64,000 nt of DNA from the NCBI GenBank assembly GCA_964034945.1, contig OZ035961.1:3268001-3332000 (forward strand). The letters run 5' to 3'. Shown piece by piece: positions 1 to 11,200 of the stretch. Position 1 is the stretch's first letter. Each line of letters begins with the position of its first letter. Source of the stretch: Chrysopilus asiliformis (lineage: Eukaryota; Arthropoda; Insecta; Diptera; Rhagionidae). The notes beneath the pieces were generated by a model. It saw only the letters and a list, made by a program, of their open reading frames with translations. It did not search any database and was not told where the DNA came from. The position numbers and the translations under genes are program-made.

Positions 1-50
1 TTTTGAAATTATTTTACGATACTTATTCATCCATTGCAAAATAAGTTTTC

Positions 51-610
51 ATGGTTCAACCACAATTGGGTCGGCAAGCGGCAGCGGCGACGGCGGGCGG
101 CATGGCGCCGACACACATACCGCCGAGCCAGCTACAATGATAGCGGCACCGTCGGCATATGCTTCTGTCAAAATTGAAACATCAAAACTTATTTAATTCG
201 TCCGCTACTTCGCTCCATTTATTTTGCTTGATGTCTATCCTTTTATATTGAGGATGGGCCAAATAGTAGAGCATCGGATTTCCTTTCACGAACTCGATTA
301 ACTTTTTCTCCGTTGTCGGCATCTTGCGAAATCAAAACGTCAAAAAAACTGCATAGAATGTGGCGCCGAATGTGGTGGTTGTCACAAAACAACGAAGAAA
401 AATCTGCATAGAATGTGGCGCCGAATGTGGTGGTTTTCATAAAACATTTTGGGCGGCGGCGGCAAGTTTGACTTGGATTCAAACTCGGCGACGACGGAAA
501 AAGTGCGCTGCCGTTGCCGCTGTATTGTAGCAGCTCTCGTTGCGCTACATTAGTGCAAAAAAAATGCCGCCCGCCGCTGCCGCTTGCCGCCTTCACTGTG
601 GTTGAACCAT
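51..610. mobile_element. GC-rich inverted-repeat element (MITE-like)
   Basis: The two ends are inverted copies. The left end reads ATGGTTCAACCACA followed by a GC-rich tract with CGGCAAGCGGCAGCGGCG and GGCGGGCGGCAT. The right end carries the same order on the other strand, finishing TGTGGTTGAACCAT. The repeats run about 55 to 60 bp and stand out against AT-rich surroundings. The open frame on the minus strand here (243-722) is a by-product of GC content and I do not treat it as a gene. No matching flanking duplication was seen, so the exact ends and superfamily are uncertain. Confidence 0.65.
349..456. repeat. two-copy 55-bp tandem duplication inside the 51-610 element
   Basis: The block beginning CTGCATAGAATGTGGCGCCG at 349 recurs at 404 and is nearly identical, each copy followed by AATGTGGTGGTT. 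It is an internal duplication within the inverted-repeat element. Confidence 0.8.
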
Positions 611-889
611 CATTGTCTATGAAAAATCTCAGTAAAGACTTTTTCCAGGATAAATTTCTGGAATTTTGTGTCATTATGTAAACTTTGGTGCTATAAACGA
701 TTCCTAAGCAGGGCAGTGCCAATGCAAAACTGCGTTCGGGCCATGCCCTGTATTTCGTTCCCGCTCCCTTTCTAATAAAAATAATTAAAATGTATTTTTG
801 TACGCTTGAAAATTTTGAAAAACCGATCTTAAGAGAAAAAAGTCTGTCTTCTTTTTTTTTTATTTGTGATTACTTAAATAAAAAGGATA

Positions 890-1080
890 TCTTTAGAGCC
901 GCAGGCAAAATTGTATATAGACAGAAATCATTTGAAAAAAATTGCGCCGCAAGCAAAATTTTAATGAAAACTATACACATAGGCAGAAATTTTTTTAAAA
1001 AAAATTGAATGAAAAAATGCATAGGTATATACGAAATGTATTGGGAAAACTGCGCCGCAGACAAAAACTTGTAAATTCCA
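890..1080. repeat. degenerate short tandem units with a GCGCCGCAG core
   Basis: Units of the form (TGC)GCCGCA(G/A)(G/A)CAAAA recur near 898, 945 and 1050, with A-rich spacers containing AGACAGAAAT or AGGCAGAAAT. Similar single motifs occur near 12430 and 25572. It looks like a fragment of a decayed dispersed repeat. Confidence 0.45.
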
Positions 1081-1453
1081 CTATTAAATACACTCTTAAA
1101 TTTACTGTTAACCGTATCTCCGTATTTTGTCGCTTGTGAGGTTCAACTTTGATGCATCGAACTTCGAAGTGTCTCAAAAAGTGTCTAAGACGTCACCTTA
1201 GAAACATGACACTCCAGGTGTGCACCCTTATTCCAGCTTCAATATCCAGCTTCAATATCTAGTAGATTATTTTTGGATCATGTTGCGAAGTCACCGGTTT
1301 GAATTTGTTGAACTCATCTAAAATTTACAGCCGGCTAGTAAGAATTTTGTCGCCCCCTGAGGGCCCCTAGCGCACCCGCCCTTGGCACGATGCTGTTCTG
1401 AAGCTTTTAATTGTTTTGGTATTTAATTACCCAAAACATAAAATTACAGGTAA

Positions 1454-1630
1454 AGGGCTATCCATAAAATATGTCACAGTCATGGGAGGGGGATCTGCGG
1501 TAGTGTACCGGAAGCACGGCACTAAAATCCACACAAAAAAATCGCGAAAATACAAAAACTCGCGAAAAAAAAAACAAAGGGGATGGGGGAGTCCGAAAAT
1601 TAGAGTGACGCATTTTTTGGACAGTCCTTA
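1454..1630. mobile_element. MITE of the GTCCATAAAATACGTCAC family, copy 1
   Basis: The left end GGGCTATCCATAAAATATGTCAC and the right end GTGACGCATTTTTTGGACAGTCC are inverted relatives. The interior has the family hallmarks: a tract like GGAGGGGGATCTGCGGTAGTGT and a CCCC/GGGG-rich segment near the far end. The family recurs at least eight more times in this window. Confidence 0.75.
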
Positions 1631-3000
1631 AAAGACTCATTCTATTATTTTATCAAACATTTCAGTTCAAAAAGTCAACCTTTTCACCGCAAAGTTTATG
1701 TGTAGATATTTAAAATATTTGAATGGCTCTTTTAGAGTATCTACTTGTGAAAGCAAAATTAATATGCATATAAAATTTTACTTAAACTCGGTCCATTCAT
1801 GCGGTAATAAATTCAGTTTATAAACACTACAAGGGTGCATACTTCAATGCAATCATTATAACTTTAAAATTATGATATTTCATGTAGCAATTTTGATAAA
1901 TTGCACGCTCGGTCGTGTATAAAGTTTTCGAAATATGGAAAGATTTATTGAGAAAATTTCTCTTTTGATGCATAAATTTTAATAGTTATCTAATTGAATA
2001 TTTGGTAATGCATACATTTTATCATATTTTAAATAAAACTTGGAATAACTTTCAATGGAATAATCAACTTTTTTGTTTATCATTGAAATGAAAAAGGCAT
2101 AAATTGTATTAGAAATTGTATTAGAAAAAAAAACACATGAAAGTTAAACATGAATTTGGTATTCACACATGGACAACTTTAAATTTTTGAAGGACAGGAT
2201 AAGATAATAAAATAATTTAAACTTCGATTTTCAGATTTTTTTTTTGATTTTCAATGCGTTTCAATAAATCATAGAAAACCACAAGTAATTTCCGACTATA
2301 TTGAACAAAACTTCTATTCAAAATTAATACCTAAAATAAAATCTCTCTATTAATTGGAAAAATCAGACAATTCGTCACACTTTTAGAGGGGAAAATTACG
2401 CTTTCGTCGACATTGTGACGGTGGAGCAAAAATTCATTACATAATATAAGTGGGATAAAGGAGAGAAAGGTTCGAAAAACCTAAAACTAACGAAACATAT
2501 TCTATGAATTGCAAAATTAGTAAATGGATATTAGGATTGCAATTTTAATTTCACTTCACCAAAAATCAAATCTCCTTATAAATGCAAAAGTTTTCTTGCA
2601 GTTTTCTTGCAAACAGTGCGTTGCATGGAAAAACTTATAAAGGGAAAATATGTTTAGAATATATTTTTCATAACTCTTTCATACATCAAAATCCAATTTA
2701 ACCATTACCCTCCTCTCCCACAAATAAAATTCGGCCTGTTCTGATATCGTCCTCATGAGGATCAGCCCCTGACAATTTCAGGTATTTTATGTTTGTTTTT
2801 ATTCAAAGTTTTTGCAGACCAGTAAATTCAAGCACAGAAAAATTATCTAGAATTAACTGAAGGATTTATGACGATTTGTTTCAGGCCGATAAAATCGATA
2901 AAGAATTTGTTAAAATTGATACTTGAAGTGTTTAGCAATTATTCCAGTAGAGTCGTTTTTCAGACCATCAAGTAAAAAGCAAACAAAATGGAAAACCTAA
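1631..3000. other. AT-rich non-coding DNA
   Basis: No open frame with coding character, RNA gene or clear repeat boundary was seen. By position it is probably upstream sequence or intron of the Fas1 locus. Confidence 0.5.
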
Positions 3001-3922
3001 TAAAGGGTGTTTTCTTCAGACGTGGGGTTTTCGAGAAGAAATAAAACGCATTTATTTTAATGTTATGGCCAAGAGTTTAGCTTTATTATAAAGATAAGGG
3101 TTTGCCATTATGTTTTAAAAATGATTTCGGGCAAGTGGCCGCCGCGGCTGGCTCGAATAATTTCCAGCCGAGAGGCCCAATTTTCGACCACTTTTTGCAG
3201 CAATTGGGGCCGTATGTCAGCAATAACGCGCCGAATATTCCCTTCCAAGGCGTCAATCGTCTCGGGCTTATCTGCGTAGACAAGCGACTTCACATAACCC
3301 CACAAAAAATAGTCCAGCGGTGTTAAATCGCACGATCTTGGAGGCCACGCCACAGGCCCACGACGCGAGATAATGCGCTCACCAAAAGTTTCCTTCAATA
3401 AATTAATTGTTTCGTTGGCTGTATGGCATGTAGCGCCGTCTTGTTGGAACCAAAGGTCGTCCACATCAACATCCTCCAATTCAGGCACGAAAAAGTCATT
3501 AATCATGGCTCTATAGCGTTCCCCATTGACTGTAACATTATGGCCGGCTTCATTTTTGAAGAAATATGGACCAATGATTCCTTCTGCCCATAGAGCACAC
3601 CAGACAGTGCCTTTTTGAGGATGTAACGGCGTCTGAAGAATGGCTTGTGGATTACCATCCCTCCAAATGCGACAATTTTGCTTATTGACGTACCCATTCA
3701 ACCAAAAGTGAGCTTCATCTCTGAACAAAATTTTCTTGTGAAAATCGGGATCGGTGGCCATCTCGTTTTGGGCCCATTCACCGAGCGTGCGACGCGCTTG
3801 ATGGTCGTTTGACGAAATGGCAAACCAAACTGAGCATAAATCAAGTGACAACTGTCAAAAAGACCAACTCCGAAAAAAGTAGTGCCAGATTGAAAACCAC
3901 ACGTCTAAAAAAACACCCTTTA
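3001..3922 (-). mobile_element. internally deleted mariner-type (Tc1/mariner) element
   Basis: Both ends read TAAAGGGTGTTTT inwards and continue with a shared AGACGTG and GGTTTTC, giving inverted repeats of about 30 bp with a one-base indel. Each end is bordered by the TA dinucleotide expected for Tc1/mariner insertion (3001-3002 and 3921-3922). The element is about 0.92 kb, whereas complete mariners are near 1.3 kb. The missing part is the beginning of the transposase, on the right-hand side. Confidence 0.9.
3108..3851 (-). pseudogene. mariner transposase, C-terminal catalytic part only
   Basis: This is a stretch of about 247 codons with strong mariner similarity: WAQNEMATDPDFHKKILF, then RDEAHFWLNGYVNKQNCRIW, then WFQQDGATCHTA, and RSCDLTPLDYFLWGYVKS. 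The acidic residues sit in RDEAHF, QQDGATCH and TPLDYF. I count 41 residues between the second and third, the spacing called DD41D (rosa-like mariners) rather than the classical DD34D. The frame opens at a TTG, not an ATG, and the N-terminal helix-turn-helix DNA-binding region of about 100 residues is gone. It therefore could not bind the terminal repeats. The catalytic half is otherwise free of stops and frameshifts, so the deletion is probably fairly young. Confidence 0.88.
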
Positions 3923-5275
3923 CATAAATGAAACTTGACGTTTCTCGCTTGCGAAACCTTTAACTCCAAAACCACTCGACTGATTGAGCCAAAATTTTGT
4001 ATTCAGATTGTTTGAGAGACAAAGCCCAAAGAAAATAATAGACAAACTATCCCAAATCATGCACTTCGCTTACGAAACGAAGATTTTCTCGTTCTATTTC
4101 AAAGGTGCAAATTTTGAAGTGGAAACTAAATAAAAATATTATTTTATACATAAAGAAAATCTCCAGTGTCACTTGAAATATGCCTGAATGTCAATAAAAT
4201 ATCTGTGTTAATTATATGACAATTTACGCCTCACTGAACAAATTCTCCGCTTCACTTAATTATTTGTCAATTAAACAAAGACTTATTAGGAAATTAAAAC
4301 CGTAAATACAAGTCAATTACTTCCAGAATACTATCTTGAGTAACAAAATTGCTGAATTTAATAAATGTTTATTACTGATTGCCACAATTTCAAATTATTG
4401 CTAAACTTATCATAGCAAAATCTATCCTCAGGTCTACTGAAATAGAAACTGTCGAGTTTAATATGTCAGATATGAGGCATGACAATAACCCTATTGATTA
4501 TTATGGACAGTTTATAAATCTACTTTGTATGCAATTGAATTCGTCGGTTGTCCGAGATTCTGATATTCAAATGAGCCACATAAACCAATTAGGGGATGCC
4601 CTTAACGATTTCATCAACCGAAATACATCACCAAAAATATACATACATATACACAGCTAGCAAATTATATGTATATATATACATATTGAATAGGATCAAA
4701 AACTATAATTATTATTGAAAATGTATACGCAGCAATGTATAGACCTGTGTAAGTTGTATAGTAAGCTGCATAAAATAACATTACCTACTTATGCATATTC
4801 TATAATGATATCCTTTGTGCTACTAGCCTAGATGATTGTAATGTTTTATGATATAATAAACTACAGCGCATACCAAACGAAACCAAAGCAAATCACATCA
4901 TGTCAGAAAAAATAGAAACAACAATACAAAAAAAAAATCAATGCTTTTAAAACATAATTATTTTCAATGCTTTTAAAACATAATTATTTATATATGAGTG
5001 AGTGTTTTCTGTGTACCCTCTTTTTTTAGTACATATACTATTGAATTCAATGTAGATTTATAATAAATATTTGCGATCAATTTTGACTAGCTGCCAAAAT
5101 TTTTGACTTTTATTTTGATTTTGCTGTGAAATTGTTTTGGAAAGACGTAAAAATGGTTTTTACGTTGATAGCGAAACAAAAATTAACGTTTTTAACCCAA
5201 AACTTATGAATTGAGTTGCTGCAAATTTGAAGTTAACAAAATTTTAGAGTAACAAATTTAATGTGATTTTAACAG
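3923..5275. other. AT-rich non-coding DNA around one coding-like patch
   Basis: It contains the coding-like segment near 4431-4660 described separately, microsatellite-like ATATAC runs near 4665-4690, and poly-A-signal-like AATAAA strings near 4854 and 5062. Nothing else is recognisable. The last bases form the polypyrimidine/AG acceptor of the first Fas1 exon. Confidence 0.5.
4379..4660 (+). CDS. unidentified coding-like segment, possible terminal exon or gene remnant
   Basis: I do not recognise this product. The frame is 93 codons long and opens at TTG, so it is more likely an exon or relic than a whole gene. A plausible acceptor (ATCCTCAG) ends at about 4430, which would leave about 76 codons to the TAG at 4658-4660. 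The text STEIETVEFNMSDMRH followed by NPIDYYGQFINLLCMQLN has a balanced, soluble-protein composition unlike the low-complexity frames around it. The D-YYGQF-L-L pattern faintly recalls the C-terminal segment of insect MADF/BESS-type proteins, but that is only a resemblance. It could be the last exon of an upstream gene, a nested gene remnant inside the Fas1 locus, or chance. Confidence 0.25.
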   Translation: MPQFQIIAKLIIAKSILRSTEIETVEFNMSDMRHDNNPIDYYGQFINLLCMQLNSSVVRDSDIQMSHINQLGDALNDFINRNTSPKIYIHIHS

Positions 5276-8200
5276 GAAAAGGAAGATGGACCCCTACATA
5301 AATTCTACGAAGTTATCATGGATGTCGGTGGCCGTTTTATGGAGGATATTAACAACATGCAAGAAGTCACTATTTTAGCACCAAGTAACGATGCTTGGAG
5401 TAGGCCTAATGTGCAAAATGTGATCAGGTTAGTTGGTCGACTTTTTAATATTTCTTAAAATTATATTTGTTACTTTTAGGGGCTACTTTTTGTCTTTTCA
5501 AAACCATCCCTCCCCACTTTCAATCCTAGGGGAAAACCCCACGGAGCATAATTTTCTATTTTTGGGATCAGTTCGCAGCACTTCGACACCAAAATTTTGA
5601 ATTCGATACGCAAGATTATCTTTTATAAATTTTTCAAAATAAATTTTTGGAACACATCTCTATTTTTTAGAGATGGAACATCCATAGAATACGTCACGCT
5701 AATTTTCGGTCTTTAAACCCCACTTCAAGTCCTTGTTTTCTCAACTTTTGTATGGAGTTTAGTACCGCCGACACACTACCGCAGACCTCCCCCCTAAATA
5801 TCTAATGTATTTTATGGACGGCCCTTAAGTTTGACTATGCCATATTTTCCCAATTTTATAGGAATTGTTTTTTTCCGTATGAAAAGCAGGGTTGTTCCTC
5901 TACGCGTAGACTTTAATTGTCTACACTTCAGTGTAGACAATAGCGTAGACAATAGATTTGGGGTAGACAAAGTAGACATTGGCGTAGACAATGTCGAGTT
6001 TGCGTAGACAATGTAGACTTTTTCATATCTGTCAAAACAAAGTCATCAGTGAGTCATATATCTAATACTATACTATATAGGAAATGGCCAATTACAAGAA
6101 ATGGGGAGGCGCTGGATTCTTGAATTAGTTTTGGTAGTTTTTATTTTTAATATTTTTTATACTCCACTAGGGGTATTTGATTTACTTTATTTGATTTAAA
6201 TTACTTCCGTATAGATTTCCGTCTATCTGTTAAATCTCAATGGAATTCAACAAACGTGTTTTTCGAACAAATTAAACAGATATTCTTAAATGAGCAAAGC
6301 CATCCCATACAAATGAATCAGTTTTTTAAATAAACGGTTCGTTATATTGAAAAATGTGTGAAGCAAAAAGATTTTAGAATTCAATGTGATTTCAATTGCA
6401 AAAATTAAAAAAAGCCGCTTAGATTGCATGCATAGAATCAGAACTGGAAATTGTGCTTTATTATGTTAAAATTAATTGAAGAAAATGAGATTTTAAAACC
6501 AAATCAGCTATCCTTTATTTTATTGATTGTCTACATTGTCTACGCGTAGAGAATAGACCATTGTCTACAGTAATAGTCTACGCGTAGACAATGGTGTAGT
6601 CTACATCACGTAGACTACGCGGCACAACACTGATGAAAAGCCCCACAACCAATTTGAATATTGGTTGAAAATGCCACAAATTAATTTAACAATTCTAATT
6701 TTCCAAATAAGTACCTGCTTGAAAAGAAAACATTGTAAGTAGTGATTATTTACACCCACTAAATCAACAGTAGCCGCCTTCACTTCATAATCAGCAACAG
6801 CCACCTTTTCTGTCTTTATATGATTTTATTAAAAAATGATTTGGGTTGAATTTCCTTAATTTACCAAAAGAAAAATTTCTATAATTGAAATTTGATTTAT
6901 GTATTCCAACCGTAAACTAATTCATTCAACAAAATATCAATTCGAATTCAATCCGGAAAATTATAACATTTCGGAAAATATCATTGTTTAATTTAGAATA
7001 TGAAATTCGTAGTAAAAGATTTCCTTCCTGTGTTGTGTTCTTAGATCTTCTTAGCTTTTATACCTGATTTATACTCAATAAATTTCCGTCATCTTAAGAA
7101 ACCAATAATTTAAAATTCATTGACTTTTGACTGATACTCTCGAATAATAAATATTTATGCTATAAAAAAATTTTTCGTCGTTCTACATATAGCTTTACAA
7201 AATGAGCTTGATAAAAAATACCAACACAGATAAATGGTATTTCCAAAGGAAAATTAGATAAAAGAAATATATAAATCAATAATCGTTTCCTTATCTCAAT
7301 TTTGGTTAAAATCGAAATTGAACATTCTAATTGAAATTTATTATTCCCTTTTTTATTGAGATATCTTTCGGTAGTATATTTTTATCTTCTTTTTAAATTT
7401 CTGGGCTGTTTCTTTATTTTATGTTTATCTTTCTCATTGATTTATTTTTTTCTTTATCATTTACAGAAATAAGGAGAAGATGAGGGATATTCTCAATCTG
7501 CATATCATTAAAGGACGGCTCAATGTTGAAAAAATCCGCCTGGAGAATCAAAATTCAGTACGTTCGAATTTCAAATATAACGAATTTTCATTTTATAAAC
7601 GTAATACCGTATGGAATTACTTATTTAATTTTTTTTTCCTTTTGTGTTTGTGTGCTACAAATTTGTGAATGCTTGATTTTTTGACTGTGGCCTCCATTCG
7701 GCTATAATTTAATAAAAAATTCTTTTTTTTTTTGAATTTTAGATTGCACAAGTGCCAACAAATGCTCCAAAGAAATTCCTATATTTCAATATCATAAACA
7801 AGGGACTCGGCAATGATACTGTGACAGTAGAGGGCGGTGGCGTTAACGCCTCCATCATCCAACCGGACATTGTTCAAACAAACGGTTACGTTCACATTAT
7901 AGACGGTGTCCTGGGGATTCCAACCTCTACAGTCCTGGAGAAGATAAGCACTGATCCAATGATGAAGTAAGTTTGGAAAACATTTCAACGGAATTGCTTC
8001 GTTAGCTAACCAAAATGTTTATGCAAGTCCATGAACATACATTGAAAATAGGAATCAAGATAATGATTGATGTGTACATATTAAAGCATTATGAGCATAC
8101 GCATATGTGTTAAGTATGTGCAGATGTAAAAACATGGGAGGGAACTGGGCTGTTTGTATTTTCATTTCGGGATTGATTTGATTTGGGGATGATGAAAACA

Positions 8201-11200
8201 TCCCTTTAATATCACTCCGAATTTAAATTCGATATTTGTGAATCGTCGCCTCGTATGTTGATGGGGTTTTCAATTTACACATCGAGCAAATTGTGATGAT
8301 TAAACAAATACTCAATTGGCATATTGTATTAACTTTAATTAAGCTTCTGACAGAAAGTGGATCAATCAATTCGGGTCTTATTATTTTTATTTTGCTTTGA
8401 AGTTGGCTTTGATATCACTTAAACACAAGGTAAATCCTTGAAATTAATTAAGAGTTGTTGACAGCAAAAGCTCAATTCTTTCAAAAATACTAGAGGTTCG
8501 CCTCTGAATTCTGACCTGCAACAACGCCTTTCCACAAGTTGGCCTATATGGCCTGAAGCTCATAATCAGCCTGCAAAAATCGAGTTGAATCCCAGTCTAC
8601 TGTTCGAACTCGAGTCGAAATTTCTCCAGGGATTCAGTAGTTTAATAGGTAGCAGATTCAGGAGACAGACAAAGGAGCTGTCCATAAAATTCGTCACGCA
8701 AGTTCCGGATTTTCGAACTCCTCCTCCACCCACTTCGTCATGTTTTTTTCTAGATTTTTGTATAAATTTTACTATCACCGTCATACTACTGAAGTTTTTC
8801 AAACTGATTATGTTGATACAAATACAGGCAGACATTCAATTTTATATATATACGCGAATCGCTTCGCGGTTCACCCCCCAACCGCAGGTCAGCATTCGGC
8901 CTCGAATCGTTTGTCACTGGAAGAGCTAAGTTTCGAGATCACTTTACCCCCTCCCCTAACTCCCCCACCTCTCGTGCTACTTTTGAATGGGTCAATGTTG
9001 GGGCTGGACCCCTGACAAACATCTATGCCAAATTTTAGGCCAATCGGTTCAGTAGTTTCCCCGCGAAAGAGTAACATAGCGCAAAAGCTAAGTTTCGAAA
9101 TCACTTTACCCCCTCCCCTTACTCCCCCCACCCCTCGCGCTACTTTTCCGTATGCCTATGTTGGAACTAGAACTACCACAGATACTCATGGCAAATTTCA
9201 AGTCAATCAAGGTTCAGCCGTTTTTGCGTGAAAGAGGAACAGACAGACAGACACCAACTCATTTTTATATATTAGTATGATTAGATATTTTAAAATATCT
9301 TTATCGATGAAGCATTTCAGATCAATCGATAAATGCGTTTTCGATTATACGACTAACAGTCAAAAATGTAATAAGAGTCGTTTGCACAAATAAAGCTTAG
9401 CCACTAATTTGAAACTTCCAGAATTTCTAGGACTTAAGTAGACAACAAAAAACCTATTTTTTAAAGATTACTATACGAAGACGGGCCTTAATTATAATTT
9501 TTTTTCATTACTAAGCACAATATTTTTGCTTTGAGGATGGTATTTTACTTAAATTTTAAATTCCAGTGCAACATTCACTCTTGGAGAGAAATCCAATTTC
9601 AATAAGCAATTGAATGACACTACCAGACGTTTTACATACTTTGTTCCTCGAGATAGAGCCTGGTTAAGGACAGAAACCCAATCACCCTCAGCCCACAAGA
9701 AACTCTTCATGAAGGATTACGTTTATCATGTAAGAAAAAACGTTTTAAATATTTTAAAGCAATTCTATTTTCAAAAAAAAACGTTTTTTACAAAAAAAAA
9801 AGTATGAAAAGAAAATTTGAAGGATTTTTTTTTGTTGTTTTTTCAGACACGTTCAATTTTGGAGAGACACCTAGTTATAGCCGATCGTACTTTCTCAATA
9901 GCAGATCTTAGACCGTATGAGAACGACTCAATTATTTTACCAACAATTAGAGATTCTTTAAAAATTCAACTAAGAGAGCAAAAAAATCGTAAGTAGAATT
10001 TCAAATCTAAAAGAAATGTTGCAAAAAAAAACGAATTTATGCACCAAAGTTTGATTTCAATATTTTTTTTTTTGTTTAATTTATTCAACTAACTTAATTT
10101 TATTTACGTGAATCTTATGTTAATTCTACGCGTCTTCATAGTTTGTCTTCTCGCAAAAATGTGTTGTTCTATGCGAGCAATTTAATGGTTTTATTTACTT
10201 TGCTTCAACAAATAAAATATAATTTTCATATGAATTTGTGTTACATGCGAATTATCAATTTTAATTTTTTTTAATAAACAAAGAGTTATGGCTAAGTTCT
10301 AAGAAGAAGAAAATTTCATGTACCGCAAGTTCATTGGTAAACCTATTGTAATAAATGACTTAAAACCAATAGTTTAATAATTGCACGTGTTGATTTTGGA
10401 TTGTTTTCTATGGAAACTCTGTCAATAGTTTAACTCTTTACCGATTTTTTTTGGGTCCAAAGCGAAATTTTTATACTACTTCAATGAAAATTAATTAAAT
10501 TAAAAAAACATTTGAATTTTTTCTATAGGTTTGTATAGGTTGGATAATTGTTGAATTAATTTGTGACTCTAGAATCTCTTAAGAATTAAAAAACTGTAAC
10601 AAGACATTTTTTTCACACAAAATTTTAAAGCACAGTGTTTTTCTACTATAAATGGCCACTTCGGATTTAGAAATTCAGGGCACTAATCATGTATTCCGAC
10701 GCGTCTCTGTCTTTCGACTTCGACGCAGCTTTTAACTCTTGACTTCGCCATATCAGCAGCTTCAAATTTCCTGGAATGAGAGTCAGAATCACCTTTCGAT
10801 TCATAGTGACGATTTCGCGAAATTTCAAGCTGCAGATATGGCGAAGTCAAGAGTCAAAAGCTGCGGCGAAGTCTAAAGACAGAGACGCGTCGGAATACAT
10901 GGTTGGTGCCCAGATTTTGAGAAATTTTTTACTAGTGAGTCATTTTTTTATGAATATTTCATCACCTATCACGGCTTCTGCTGTTGACAGGTTGCAACAA
11001 AAAACCGTACAAATATTTATATATCTGTAGGAGCGGGCAGCAGGTAAGAAAAATTGCTACGAACCCGCAATTCTTATTTTTTGTAGGAATTTATCCTATT
11101 TTTTCTCCGTGCAATAGATTCCCATAGAAATCTAGACTATCCAAAATCAACACAAAACTAGAAAGCTATCTCAAATGTTTGTAAAAAAAATTACCTTCTC

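Noticed and set aside
243..722. 159-codon open frame on the minus strand
   Set aside because: It runs across the GC-rich inverted repeats of the 51-610 element and the internal duplication, and has no recognisable domain. Explained by composition.
7480..7668. 62-codon frame as a separate small protein
   Set aside because: Its first part is a Fas1 exon ending at 7557; the rest is intron read-through after the donor GTACGT.
8585..9231. Several overlapping plus-strand frames of 70-110 codons
   Set aside because: They lie in the truncated MITE and in Helitron-like copy H1 and repeat the same composition-driven phrases.
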